DNA from: Forficula auricularia
Lineage: Eukaryota; Arthropoda; Insecta; Dermaptera; Forficulidae
NCBI GenBank assembly: GCA_024734495.1
Contig: JALMQS010000873.1
Location: 1-64,000, forward strand
Reading direction: 5' to 3'
DNA length: 64,000 nt
The notes below the pieces were generated by a model. That model was not told the origin of the DNA. It worked only from the letters and a program-made list of their open reading frames with translations, and made no database searches. Shown piece after piece: positions 23,134-34,580 of the stretch. Each line of letters opens with the position of its first letter. Position 1 is the stretch's first letter. Made by a program: the position numbers and the translations under genes.

Positions 23134-24317
23134 GGGTGAGTTTTTTATCTTGAGACAGTCTAATAACTCAAAAACAGTGCATTTATATGAAAAAAAAAGT
23201 TTCAAATAAAACTTTATTTATATGGAGGGAGAAACTAAACTACGCTATTGTTTGTCAATCTAGAACAAGCTTTCAAGGGTATTTTAAGGTCAAGTTCTGT
23301 TTTTAAATAGAAAACCTATATATTTCTTTTTCATAATCATAATCTACAAAAAAAGTGGACAAATTTCATATATGAACTATTTTTTTTTTATTTGACATCA
23401 AATAAACAAAATATTAAATCAATTATTATATTTCAAAATAATCCTAATAATTATTTTTAACAATCATCCAACTTAATTCATTTTCCAAATAATAATGATC
23501 AAATATTTAATTAATAAATACATAATTTAATAATTTTGCGACACACTGCCTCTGAGACATTCCAAAGTGTTATCGCAAGTTTTATGGATGAATTCCAGTT
23601 CTATTTTTTTTTTTAGAAGATTTATAACAAAATAAAATGAAGCTCATGAGGGTGTATCCCTGTCAGGAAAAACCCTCGGCATTTCAATGGCAGCCTATTT
23701 CACACTTCTTCCACATTCACCATAAATTAAGACCATTTCAATTCTGTCTTCAACAAAAAATGCTTCATTTTTATTATGGTAATACAATATAACTATCTAC
23801 TGGATTGACACGAGAAATAAAATTTTTAAACTCAAGAATTTTAACTAGTTCTATTAAGTAGAAAATATTCTCTTAAATCTGTGTATAATGAAGTTTTAAG
23901 ATCATTATAAACACTTGTTTTCATTGTTGTGACTTTTCGATTCAATAATTAATTATTTAATCATTATTATTTGATAATTAAGTTGAATAATTGTTAAAAA
24001 TAATTATTAGGATTTTTTTGAGATCTAATAATTGATTTAATTTTTTGCTTATTTGATGTCGTATTAAAAAAATAGTTCTTATAAAAGTTGCTCAGTTTTT
24101 CTTGAAGATTATGAATATGAAAATAAATATATAGGTTTCTATTTAAAAAGCAGAACTTGACCTCCAAAATACGCTTGAAAGCTTGTTCTAGATCGACAAA
24201 CAATAGCGTACTTCAGTTTCCCCCTCCATTTAAATAAATCTTTGTTCGAAACTTTTTTTCATATAATTTACAGTTTTTGAGTTATAAGACTGTCTCAAGA
24301 TAAAAAACTCACCCAGT
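23131..24317. mobile_element. foldback/TIR element, 1.19 kb (copy 1)
   Basis: The termini are CCGGGTGAGTTTTTTATC and GATAAAAAACTCACCCAG, with AT-rich (TATA) flanks. The inverted arms extend over about 430 bp each (to about 23560 and from about 23890). The second copy at 41339-42881 is the same element interrupted by a SINE. No transposase frame is present, so it is a non-autonomous DNA element. Confidence 0.8.
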
Positions 24318-24693
24318 ATATATAATATATGTAGGTATTATTAATAGAAAGTTTAGTGCCAAATTTAACTCATCAACTGCAAATATTTGATATGTATACT
24401 TATGTAAGGATTCGATTATTAATATTATTATTTTTTTAAATTTTTTGAATCTATAAAATCAGATGAACTTTCTGCGATTTAATCATGGTCGAAAATTATT
24501 TTTCTCTAGGTTCTAAATATTTCTAAAAAAAGAAAAAAAAATCACAAACAATAATTTGTTCCATAGAGCTCGGTTAAGCATAGGGCTTCGCACGAGACGA
24601 GACGAGACGAGATTCGAGAAAATATCGTCTCGGTCTCGTGAATTGTCAGAAAAGATAGTATCGTCTCGGTCTGGGTCTCGTCCCGTCAGGGCT

Positions 24694-24784
24694 AGTCTCG
24701 TTTGGTCTCGTTTGGTCTCGTTTGGTCTCGTTTGGTCTCGTTTGGTCTCGTTTGGTCTCTTTTTTGGTCTCGTTTGGTCTCTTT
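24694..24784 (+). repeat. tandem array of GTCTCGTTTG
   Basis: About eight units of a 10-bp repeat (two slightly altered) lie in the left subterminal region of the hAT-like element. Related GTCTCG words continue on both ends of the element. Confidence 0.9.
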
Positions 24785-25050
24785 TATTCTACTGAAAATA
24801 AAAATATTAAAATCACTTTGTTATTAAATTTCCCTTGTATTTCCCTTGTATTGAATAGACTAATTGTTAAAAAAATATATATGAGTTAAAAATAAATTGA
24901 GCATCCGACGGGTTTCAAATTGCTTTTTAAAAAGAAAAATTAAAACTTTAAGTTTAAAAAATCAATTTGTCTAAAAATTAAGTAACTATACTATAAATAG
25001 AAAAAGCCCGAAAGGAAAATGACATTCAATCTTAAGAGCTTATTCGGCGG

Positions 25051-25131
25051 GAGAATCTGTGGGCTAGTTGGTTAAGCCACTCTTCGTGTAAAGGGGAGAG
25101 AGACACGGGTTCGAAAACCCGTCGGATGCTC
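25051..25131 (+). repeat. tRNA-like sequence (SINE head or tRNA pseudogene)
   Basis: It folds as a tRNA. The acceptor is GAGAATC/GATGCTC (6 of 7 pairs), the D-arm is TGGGCTAGTTGGTTAAGCCA, and the anticodon arm is TCTTC-GTGTAAA-GGGGA (loop would give GTA, tyrosine). The T-arm is ACGGG...CCCGT around TTCGAAAA. The T-loop has one base too many and two extra bases precede the acceptor, so it is probably not functional. An inverted copy of its 3' end (24 bp) lies at 24891-24914. Confidence 0.5.
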
Positions 25132-25742
25132 AATTTATTTTTCCTTTTCAATAAAATCAAAAAAATAATAAAATAATTTTCTAAATGTAGAATTAACATA
25201 AGAAATTATTGATCATATTATTTACCTTTCGCGTTTCAAATTGCTTTAAAAAAGAGAAAAATTGGAAACTTTAAGTTTAAAAATCAATTTGCCCAAGAGT
25301 TAAAAATAGATTATCATTGTAAAACAAAAATTGTGGTTCGCGGAGAGCTTTTGACCAAATATTTTACAATATTTATTTTCAATAAATTTAAAAATATAAT
25401 ATTTTAATTTATTCAATACAATTTTCTATTTAACCACAAAAAAATGGTTACGAGAACACGAGACTACGAGACTAGACACGAGACTCTCGCGGTATCGTCT
25501 CGATATCGTCCTCGTTTTTGTTAAGCGGTATCGTCTCGCATGCGAAGCTCCTAGTTAAGCTACGCTATAGATAAAAGTGATAAGTCGGCCAAGTGCAAGG
25601 CAGACCACATACCGTAGGTTTCATACTCTTATATCAGGGTGTCCAACCTTTTGACTTACAAGGGCCACATTTGAAGTATAAACAAATGTTTCGGGCCGCG
25701 GTTAAAATATTATAATTCTATTCATATTTGTTATTCAAAAAA

Positions 25743-26150
25743 ATAAAATAAAACCGACTTCAAAAAATTAAATGCAACAAATAAAATAATAACTTAAAAA
25801 ATAAAATAAAATGGACTAAAAGGTATAAAATAATTATCTAATTTAGTTACAACTAAACGACGAAATATTTACATGAAATTATTTTTTGAAGTTGGTGCCA
25901 AACAAACTATAACCTATAAGAGAGCGTACCCGCCAAACGTACTAAAGTAAGATCCGTCGAGTGGGATTCATAAAATGTATATGTTTGGCACCGACTTCAA
26001 AAAGTAATTTCATGTAAATATTTCGTCGTTTAGTTGTAAGTAAATTAGATAATTATTTTATACCTTTTAGTGCATTTTATTTTATTTTTAAGTTATTATT
26101 ATTTTATTTGCTGCATTTAATTTTTTGAAGTCGTTTTTATTTTTTTTATA
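25743..26150. repeat. inverted repeat, arms about 170 bp
   Basis: The segment 25743-25912 is mirrored by 25981-26150 (shared CGACGAAATATTTACATGAA, TGGCACCGACTTC). The loop is about 68 bases. Confidence 0.85.
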
Positions 26151-26174
26151 AAAATTATTTATATTTTTCTCTCT

Positions 26175-26670
26175 TTTAGTGATGTTATTAATAGTGACTT
26201 AATATACTACCTTGCATGCATCTCGTAAGAGAAAGCGTCGGACGAATGAATCAGAAAATGATAATAAAATTCATTTCATAAATATAGAAATTCTATCGAA
26301 ACATTTGCGGGTTTTAAATGAATGTTTTAAGATTTTTTTATTATAATTTCGATTATTTGGTCATAAGAATTGGAGATTTATGTTATTTCGTCATTGATCA
26401 TATCTTCAGAACATGAACAAATTAATATGGTACCACCCCTAAGGTACCCTCTTTCCAATAAAAAAAGAATCATTAAAATCGGTTCATAAACAAAGAAGTT
26501 ATGCCTGAACAAACATATCAAAAAAGATCCAATACCAATGAAAAAACGGGACCAATCGGAAACTAGACTGAACCCAATGCATCACAATTGATGAAGATAT
26601 GAGGTAACATAGACACAAAAAAAATTCAGTCGAATTGAGAACCTCCTCCTTTTTTGAAGTCGGTTAAAAA
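26175..26670 (+). repeat. dispersed repeat ending GAAGTCGGTTAAAAA (copy 1)
   Basis: It starts near TTTAGTGATGTTATTAATAG and ends GAACCTCCTCC-TTTTTTGAAGTCGGTTAAAAA. It is over 90% identical by eye to 27561-28093. The terminal motif is of a kind common at ends of arthropod repeats. Class is uncertain (non-LTR or SINE tail, or DNA element). Confidence 0.75.
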
Positions 26671-27067
26671 CACTCCCAACAATGACACAATTAGACTGTA
26701 GCACTCTGAAATATTCTCTGAGTCCATTTTAAAATTCACAAAGTCATCAAAATTTTTAAATACCACAGCGAATCTTTTATTTTCCTTTTTGTCCAATTCA
26801 TATAGTATATTTTAATGAATGTGATCAATAAAATATTTCATTTTGAATTTTTATTATCACTATAATTTCAAGGAAGGTCAAAAATATTTTTGTTAATTTA
26901 ACAAAAAATTTTATCTGTAAGGAAATATACAGACATTTCGTCACCAGAATGAACTTTCTTTCTACTTTTTCCCTTTTTTTTTAGTTATTCAGGTTTCAGA
27001 ATCCAGACTCACAGTCAGAAAAAAATCATGAACGAAAATTATTATCGAGCAAATTCTTAAATTTAGC

Positions 27068-27068
27068 T

Positions 27069-27114
<46 letters not shown>
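27068..27114. repeat. (CA)n microsatellite with CG lead
   Basis: CGCGCGCG is followed by about 19 CA units. Confidence 0.95.
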
Positions 27115-27118
<4 letters not shown>

Positions 27119-27560
27119 GAAAGGAATAAATAATATATATAAGCTTTATTTTATTGGAATCATATTTTAACAAAAACTCGCATAATGTATGTCGATTGAA
27201 GCTCGTATGTCGACGAGCTCGTCTATCCATCAAATTATTTACATATCAATATTTTTCAATTAACAAATAAATTTAGTTTGAATTCGATAAGAAAAATAAT
27301 CGCTTTTCTCTATTGTCTTTACTCGATTGGAAATATTTATTGGAAATATTTAACATGTAAACAATGACATTTTCCATTAAATAAAACTAAGTGATCTTTA
27401 TGTATTCAGATGTGCTGGTAACGAATATCGCATCTTATTTTCTCAATCACCTACATTTTTTGAGGTACACCCACATTTTATAGTTTTATAGTTGTATGAT
27501 TTCAGGTCTCCGCACCCGGCTTTACTTAGACTTTCTTTTTTATTTTCATTATTTTTTCTT

Positions 27561-28093
27561 TTTAGTGATGTTATTAATAGTGACTTTAATATACTACCTT
27601 GAATGCATTTCGTAAGAGAAAGCGTCGGACGAATGAATCAGAAAATGATAATAAAATTCAATTCATAAATATAGAAATTCTATCGAAACGTTTGCGGGTT
27701 TTAAATGAATGTTTTAAGATTTTTTTATAAAAGATTTTATTTGTTATAATTTCGATTATTTGGTCATAAGAATTGGAGATTTACGTTATTTCGTCATTGA
27801 TCATATCTTCAGAACTTGACCAAATTAATATGGTACCACCCCTAAGGTATCCTCTTTCCACTAAAAAAGAATAATTAAAATCGGTTTATAAACAAAGAAG
27901 TTATGCCTGAACAAACATATCAAAAAAGGTCCAATACCAATGAAAAAAAACGGGACCAATTGGAAACTATATTGAACCCAATGCAAAACAAATAATCAAA
28001 ATCGGTTCACAATTGGCGAAGATATCAGGTAACATAGATACAAAAAAATCATTCGAATTGAGAACCTCCTCCTTTTTTGAAGTCGATTAAAAA
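27561..28093 (+). repeat. dispersed repeat ending GAAGTCGATTAAAAA (copy 2)
   Basis: This is a second copy of 26175-26670 in the same orientation. It carries small insertions (for example near 27722-27740 and 27985-28005). The two copies are about 890 bp apart. Confidence 0.75.
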
Positions 28094-28650
28094 GATAGTT
28101 AATAATGTAGAAATAAGAACTTTATTATTTTTTAAGCTCATAGTTTGCTTCTAATTTTACTTTTCCTAAATTTTATACTTGAAAATAGCTTCTCATATAT
28201 GTAAATACATACATACCTACATACTTACAGAAAGTGATATTTTATGTTTTAGTATTTGTTTATATTTTTTCCTGGCTAGATAATTAATATAAAATTCCAA
28301 TAATGAGACAATATTCACTTTTTCTTTCAGATTGGTATCTAATTTTTGTTCTAGAACATTCAATCAGAAAGTTTGAAAGTAGAAAATTTATTTCTAATGA
28401 AAAAGGTGTCGAAAATAAACCAAAATGATGATTATTTTTCGGAAATCTTGAAATCTAGTTCCAGATTCAAAATTTAAAACTAGCAGTTTTATTTTTAAAA
28501 AACTTCACTGTAGATTTTCAGATTTCTTATTTTAGAGAGAAAAAATTATCAGGCCAAATTGTTGTCTGTTTTCAAGTATCTACATTTAAATCTCAATGTT
28601 TTAAGGAATTTTATGACTTTATATATTGGGCCACAAATTGGACAGCCCTG

Positions 28651-29344
28651 GTTTAAATCGAATGGGATTGATATGAGGAATGATTATTTATTTTTTAAAA
28701 AAGTCACGGATATAATAATCTCTGACTATCCATTATCTATTGACATATAAGAACGTGCAATGATCTAAAAGACAAGTCCTGACAAGTTTTAGACCTGGAG
28801 AGAAATTATCAATTAATTGTTTTAGAAAACCCCAATTCCTTGTCTCCTTGTACTAGAATGATAACTATTAGAATTGGTTAGTGTCGTAGCATATAAACTA
28901 CTGAAATAATAAATATTTTAGAAAATGAAAATATGAGAAGGAGAATTTCTAAATATTCGAAACTTCATTTTTTTTATCTATTTCCAATTCACTGCTAGGA
29001 ATAGTTGATTTGTCCTTGGAAAGTTGGATGGCGTTACGTTACGATTGAACTTGACCTCATCAATAATTTTTTCGCCAAAAGATATAATCAAAGACGGTAA
29101 AGCAAGTTTTAAAACGAGACATAACTTGAAACACCATATATGTTATGTCATCGATGGGAATTCAATTTTTGGTCAATGTCAATAAATATACCGATCGCTT
29201 TGGCATTAAATTAAAAGATTGTCATCTATTGAATCTGAGTTGTTATTTATGGGTAATGTTTACTAGGAGAGAGATAGTCATTGTCCTGGATTGCTTTTTG
29301 ACAATTCGGCTCGATTTTCAAGGAGGTGAATAAAACCCTTTTAA
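28651..29344. other. no gene seen
   Basis: AT-rich unique sequence; open frames are short and unrecognised. Confidence 0.4.
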
Positions 29345-30319
29345 TATGTGAGCCGTTTGATTTTGAAAGTGGCCTAACTCCATTTTCCAAAAAAATCGAG
29401 TTAACAACCTTAATAGTTACATTTGTACATGCTGTTTTCATTCTGAAGCAACTTGATACTAATATATTTAAAATCATTAAGATTTTGTAACATGAAAATT
29501 TACTGTTTAATGAAAGTTTATTTTGAAAGTGGCCTAACTCCATTTGTATCAACAAAATTATTAGTAGACGCAATTTTTAAAAGGGTAAAGAATTTTGATG
29601 GAGAATCAATAAAATGGTTAAAAATATGTTGTTAGAAATAAACCGTATAAAATTTTCTATAAGACATCAATGAATGAGAATGAAAATTTTAAAGTCCTGG
29701 ATTTATTACCACGTCGGGGTAGACCAAGAAAGTTCGAGAATATCGTGTTGACACCACTGTATAAAAATATCAGACAAATTACAACACCAAAATTCAAGGA
29801 CATAATTGGCCTTTTATGATATATACCACCGGAACATCATGATTTCTTCAAATCCCTTTCACACACACAAAATGTAGATGAATAGTAAATTGTTTTGTAA
29901 TAAATAAATTTATGTTTTTTGTTTTGTACGTTATGTAGTTAAAAAATGTTTTGAATCGCATAAATTAAGTTTCCAAAGTGTTTTAAAGATATGTAAAATA
30001 AATTAAGTATTATTTTTTTCAATTTGAAGCATCTTAAATTATGTTGAATGGACTTAGGCACCTTCAAATTTTATAATGAATCTGGATGTTAATTTTGAAA
30101 GAGGCTAACTCCATTCTTGATAAGAAAACGCATATTATTCACTTAATAATTGCCACTATTTTAATAGGAACTATAAATCTAACACCCTTAGATACACTTA
30201 AGCAGTATGACTCATTAGTATCCTATACGTATATTTTTAAATTCATTGAAATGCAAACCCTTAAATATCTCGATTTGAACATAAATGGAGTTAGGCCATT
30301 TTCAAAATAAACGGCTCAT
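29345..30319. mobile_element. TIR DNA element with subterminal repeats, 975 bp
   Basis: The termini ATGTGAGCCGTTT and AAACGGCTCAT are inverted. The word GTGGCCTAACTCCATT occurs next to the left end, again at 29528-29545, as a variant at about 30098-30114, and inverted next to the right end (30285-30300). Repeated transposase-binding-like subterminal motifs are typical of several DNA transposon groups. The interior has a decayed coding segment. The superfamily is not identified and the target duplication is unclear. Confidence 0.65.
29637..29885 (+). pseudogene. decayed protein segment inside the TIR element, possible transposase C-terminus
   Basis: The frame from 29637 to the stop at 29883 reads FKVLDLLPRRGRPRKFENIV, then LYKNIRQITTPKFKDIIGLL. 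One stop (29817-29819) follows, then YIPPEHHDFFKSLSHTQNVD. The composition, the clean downstream stop and the location between terminal inverted repeats suggest the C-terminus of a transposase. A basic RRGRPRK motif precedes a helical segment. I recognise the general style of arthropod transposon proteins but not the family. It is broken upstream, so this is a pseudogene. Confidence 0.4.
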
Positions 30320-30529
30320 GTAATAAAAATTATTACTAACAAATCGAATTCAGTAGCAGACACCCTCGTAATGGTGTTATGATCTCTTTTTGAATAACAA
30401 ATTAGTTGGGTGTGTTGTTTTCATTGTTACTTAGATATTAAATTTACATACGAGTATTTTTAAATACAATTTTAACCGCAGTGTTATACATAATAGTTCT
30501 TAACAGAATGAAATAAGACCTATATTCAT

Positions 30530-30999
30530 TAGGGTGGTCCTTATTTTGGGTATTTCCGAATTTTTACACTGACCGATAGTTCGAAATAAATAAAAAAAAT
30601 ATCCCCCTTGTTTCAAGATTCTATCTCAATTTTAACCTGTGCAGCACAGCTATTCAAGTTTCTCATCTAAATAACATGGGGTTTTTGGCATTGAACGATC
30701 AATTTTTTATTCCGGCAAAAGTAATGATTCAAAAAATTTGAAACTCACTAGACTTTATCCTTATAATAGTAGCTATCCCTCAGAATCTTTACAGATTTTT
30801 ACTTATTATAATTTTTTAGTCTATAGCTTACTAACCCTAAGATATAGCACTATTTTATCTAGCTCTAACTCCAAAATTATAATAAATAAAAATCTGTACA
30901 AATTATGAGGTATAGCTCTATTTTAAAATAAAGTCTACGGAGTTTCAAGTCTCTGTCAGCGTGGAAATTCGAAAATACCCAAAATAAGGACTCACCAAT
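30530..30999. mobile_element. TA-flanked MITE, about 470 bp
   Basis: The ends are AGGGTGGTCCTTATTTTGGG and the complement CCCAAAATAAGGACTCACC, followed inward on both sides by GTATTTYCGAATTT. The flanks are T/A, consistent with a Tc1/mariner-type target. A second inner inverted pair (AGATTTTTACTTATTATAAT and its complement) lies near 30790-30900. Confidence 0.7.
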
Positions 31000-31146
31000 C
31001 TTCATATAACATTTTTTACTTAAAATGACCTCCCCAATAATTGTCTAAAAATTTTCACACCACGTTATAAATTACCCTGTATATTGGATTTAGATCGATA
31101 ATTTATAAAGTTATACTATTAAATTAGCAATTCGTGTATATATGTA

Positions 31147-31453
31147 CAGTAAACTCCCCATGATCCGGGCTAATGGTGGGGAGAAAAACACGGATAATCC
31201 TAACTATAATTATTTATTTCTAAAATACAACATATTATACATTTCTAAGGCAGACCATTATTTTAACATGTTTAATGCTCATTATTATTAAGAAAATCCG
31301 TGATTTTGGTTTGTTTGCAGGAATCTTTTAATGATTTTTTTAAAATCAGTTCAAATTTTGTCGTTATACTCGAATTCCCATTGGTCGATATACTCCAACA
31401 ATGTACATGCAAATTCACGGATAATCCGCACACGGATAATCGGGAGTTTACTG
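31147..31453. mobile_element. pogo/Tigger-like MITE, 307 bp, nested in the Helitron
   Basis: The ends are CAGTAAACTCCC and GGGAGTTTACTG, each flanked by TA (31145-31146, 31454-31455). GGATAATCCG-type subterminal words are inverted. The related Helitron copy at 54079-54780 lacks it, confirming insertion. Confidence 0.8.
31272..31400 (-). pseudogene. pogo/Tigger-type transposase C-terminal scrap
   Basis: The minus-strand frame inside the MITE ends FELILKKSLKDSCKQTKITD followed by FLNNNEH and stop at 31272. A KQTxITDF-like tail is common at the C-terminus of pogo/Tigger (jerky-like) proteins, and the terminal repeats agree with that class. It is too short to be more than a relic of the parent transposase. 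Confidence 0.4.
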
Positions 31454-32169
31454 TATATTTATATAGAATCCGTTTCTCAACAAAAACTGCTCTAACGATT
31501 TCGATGAAAATCAAAGATTATGGGATTTTTGAATCAACAAATCGATCATTGAGGGTCTTATTTGATCTTTTTTTATCTTATTATTCTTCTTTTTATTTTC
31601 TTATCTTAATTTGATAGGTTTTTTCTTAATTAAAGTAATTATTCATGGGTAGGTGTTGTCGATTTTCTTTTGTTAATTATTTTTTTATTTTAAAATCCGC
31701 TAATAATTCATTAGAAATATTATTATATATTAAAATTAGGAAATTTAATTAATTAGAAATATTTTCTATTGAAGACTACGTGATAAAACTCAATGCTGAA
31801 TTGATGCAAAGAACACAAATTCTGAATAAATGAATTTATTAGAGCATCATCCTCTGAAAAAACTCGAACATTCGGAGAATCGTCCCGCTTTCTTCAGGGT
31901 TTTAAAGAGTCAACGAAGGAACCTCCGTTTCGTGTATAGTAATATTATTTTTAATTGCAATTTAAATTCAAAACTTTGAGCACTGAAATAGATGCCTTGA
32001 TGGTGGCAAGTGCAGGTCAAAACGTTAGCAAAAAAATAAATTTTATTTAATTTTGGCTTCAAATAAAAATCGACCTTTTTACCTGAATTTAAAATTAAAA
32101 ATAATATTAATATATCACTTTAAATAAAGCAAATAAATACCGAGCAACGCTCGGTCCTCCAAGTACTAA

Positions 32170-33187
32170 TAAAGTAATAATAATATAATCTTTATTATTC
32201 ATATTACATCAGGCACGTAGCCAGGAATTTAGTTCTGGAGGCGCGGTCTTTTAAGTGCCACAGAATATTAATGCTTCCTAAGCTTTGCGGTATTTATAAA
32301 TTTTTTATAGACCAGCATGTATTCGCATCACTTTAAACATTTGAGAAGTATAACGTCTCGTTTCAAGTGTAGATGATTCCCGCAATTCTGCAAACGTTAA
32401 GCTACCAAATTGAATTTGATTAGAAGATATAACTCGAGATTTTGGTTGAAATCTAAGATTCAGTACTAGGGTAAAGATTACGTCTTTTGGTTATATTTGT
32501 TAAACGTAAAGATATGTATTTTTATTAACTAACATATTATTATGTTCTTCAATAGATATACATTTTATTATGTTTTAAATTAAGGAGATGAGTTGTCTAG
32601 ACTTATCGCAAAAAAAGAGTAATAATTTTTTAGAAATCAGAGTGCTTATGAAATAATATTTTATTATTATAAAAATAGGATAGGCTATTTCAAATATGCT
32701 GATGGTATAAGTGAAAGTTGTGTGGTGCACGCACCAGTCTCTTCTTCACGATTACAATTAGGTAGATAGGTACAAGTGATGTGGGGTTTATGGATGCTGT
32801 GAATGCGGCGCATCCCTAAAATTTCAAACATTTAGAGTATTTTCATAAATAAATAAGGTCGACTTCAAAATTTTAGGAGGATCTTTAAATTTTCAAATTA
32901 TTATCGGTTCTTTCAAATATTTCTATAAAAACATTTTTTGTTTTGAAAAGTATATTGGTTCTCTAAATATAATAAAATTGTTGGATAGTTTCAAGGGTCA
33001 ATTAAAATGAATGATTTTTCGTAAAGGATAGAAGGTTTATAAGTCCCTGCCTGGTATATCTTCCTGTTCAAGCATGTCAAAGACAAGTCAAGATGAGTTT
33101 AGTCGAATAAAAATTGTTCTTGCTGAGGAATTATTAAAATAGAAATAATAGAAAAAGGAATAAATAAATATGATTCGAGAATCTTTG
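32170..33187. other. no gene seen
   Basis: A short segment at 32780-32815 (GTGGGGTTTATGGATGCTGT) is an inverted partial match of 3493-3515 (dispersed repeat). The rest is AT-rich without coding evidence. Confidence 0.4.
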
Positions 33188-33602
33188 GACTAATCCATTT
33201 CTAAGAACTCTAGATATATAAGATGGAAAATAACTGAGAGTGCTTAGACAAATCATAACTTGCTTATACCAATAGAATTAGGAGAAATTCAAGATTTCCT
33301 TATAGGATAGGGTTTGATTCATTGTGAAAGATGGTCGATTTCCATCTCAGGGACTGCGGAGTTTAAGTCACATGATTTCATTTCTGACTCCTATCCTCAC
33401 TCACACAAAGTAGTATCCGTTTGGGGCGAAGGTCCCAAAATATATTTAAAAAAATCTATTGTTAAATTTGAAAAATAACGAAAATGATGCCGTATTTGAT
33501 GAAGTTTGCAAAAAAAGCGAAGATTAAAATAAAATTTTAAAAAATGAACAGTACTTTTTTGGACACCATCCCTTGGTTAAAAAGTGACCAACCGCCACTG
33601 AT
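33188..33602 (+). repeat. dispersed repeat B, uninterrupted copy of repeat A
   Basis: It aligns with 18160-18756 except for the 176-bp palindrome present there. It ends CCGCCACTGATA. Confidence 0.75.
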
Positions 33603-33697
33603 AGGTAATTATATCTATTTGTTGTTTAATAGAAAAAAATTATATAACTAAACGTGTAAGGAGAAGTGTATGTAAAAGTCAAGTAGTGTGCTTAAGT

Positions 33698-34077
33698 CAG
33701 TGGTTTTTAACCTTCTTAAGCCGCGACCGCGTTTTAAGAAATATGTTCATGTCCCAATCCAAAAAAAGCCAAATTTTTACATTACTTTTTTTTAATTCTT
33801 ACTTGAGAAATTTTCATCAATTTTACTATGATTGCCTTTTTTATAATTTTTTTTTTAAACAATCAAGATAAAAAAAGTTGCTACTTTTCGATCCAAGGAA
33901 AATTTATTAAAAAAATAGGTATTTTAAAAAAGTATTGAGAAAATTAAGATATATTTTTAAACTTATTGAAAATAAATGTAGTAAAATATTAAAATATTTT
34001 TCAACAACTCGGCGCGACCCAAAGAATATGCTTTGCAACCCAAACTTGGGTCGCGACCCATACGTTAAGAACCATTG
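33698..34077. mobile_element. hAT-type MITE, 380 bp
   Basis: The ends are CAGTGGTTTTTAACC and GGTTCTTAACG...CAATGG in inverted arrangement, with GGGTCGCGACCC near the right end. A perfect 8-bp target duplication GCTTAAGT lies at 33690-33697 and 34078-34085. Confidence 0.9.
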
Positions 34078-34410
34078 GCTTAAGTCACCCCAGATTTTTT
34101 AGATTTAGAATTATTTTTCATTGGTGCAACTCGACTCCGCTGGCTACCCCTTCTGAATCTCAGGCTTAGCGCGCAGCTCTCTTCAACTGCAAGTCTGGTT
34201 GCCTATCCTACAGGATCGCATCAAAACAAATAGCGATCTTAACTAAAATTAAAGAAAAATATACGAGTATGTTTATTTATTTAAGGAATTAAGTAAAAAT
34301 CTTTATAATCGTAAAATAATTTTCTTGATTGTATTATTTGAAAAATAAATAGAATTCATTTAATAAGGTATTAGTTATTATTATTATCATTTCCGTCCAT
34401 AATTTGTATT

Positions 34411-34580
34411 AATTTGAAAGTTTATAATGGGATAATAAGGACAAGTTTTTATGTGTGACTTTTTATTTATCAGCCAACGTCGGCTGAAGAAGTCGGCAAA
34501 GTCGACGAAACGTTGGCTGATAAATAAAAAAGTCACACATAAAAACTTGTCCTTATTTTCCTATTATAAACTTTCAAATT
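34411..34580. mobile_element. 170-bp palindromic element with hammerhead-like core (copy 2)
   Basis: It has the same arms as 18498-18673 and the same centre, CTGAAGA (34484) to GAAAC (34507). The sequence on its right (34581-34730) is again the tail of repeat A/B, including GCCACTGATTTATATATA, so both palindromes sit in the same place in the host repeat. Confidence 0.7.

Larger units (their letters stand above)
24580..25552. mobile_element. hAT-like element with nested sequences, 973 bp
   Basis: The ends share GCTTCGCA in inverted orientation, with GAGACGA motifs inside. Flanking 8-mers are GGTTAAGC (24572-24579) and AGTTAAGC (25553-25560), 7 of 8 identical, as expected for hAT. The interior holds a decamer tandem array and a tRNA-like segment bounded by approximate direct repeats (24909-24970 and 25233-25290). 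No transposase is present. Confidence 0.7.
25635..28650. mobile_element. hAT element ends enclosing other repeats (composite, about 3 kb)
   Basis: The left end CAGGGTGTCCAACCTTTTGA followed by GGGCCACATTTG, and the right end GGGCCACAAATTGGACAGCC followed by CTG, are a matching pair of hAT-type termini in inverted orientation. The flanking 8-mers (TCTTATAT, GTTTAAAT) do not match well, so the pairing is inferred. Inside lie an inverted repeat, two copies of a 500-bp repeat and a CA microsatellite. No transposase is seen. Confidence 0.5.
31111..32169 (+). mobile_element. Helitron (family shared with 54079-54780) containing a Penelope-like motif and a nested MITE
   Basis: The 5' part (ATTAGCAATTCG, then TATAGAATCCGTTTCTC) and the 3' end pair with the element at 54079-54780. 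The 3' end is a hairpin ACCGAGCAACGCTCGGT, then CCTCCAAGTA, CTAA at 32166-32169 and host T. Both copies also share an internal segment with CTTTCTTCAGG (31895-31906) and CTTGATGGTGGC...AAAACGTTAGC (31998-32035), which resembles Penelope-type terminal repeats. This copy is interrupted by a pogo-like MITE. Confidence 0.65.

Noticed and set aside
24556..24795. Plus-strand ORF rich in Arg/Ser/Val
   Set aside because: It translates the GTCTCGTTTG tandem array of a hAT-like element.
26175..28093. LTR retrotransposon
   Set aside because: The direct copies lack TG...CA ends, a primer-binding site and any gag/pol coding between them.
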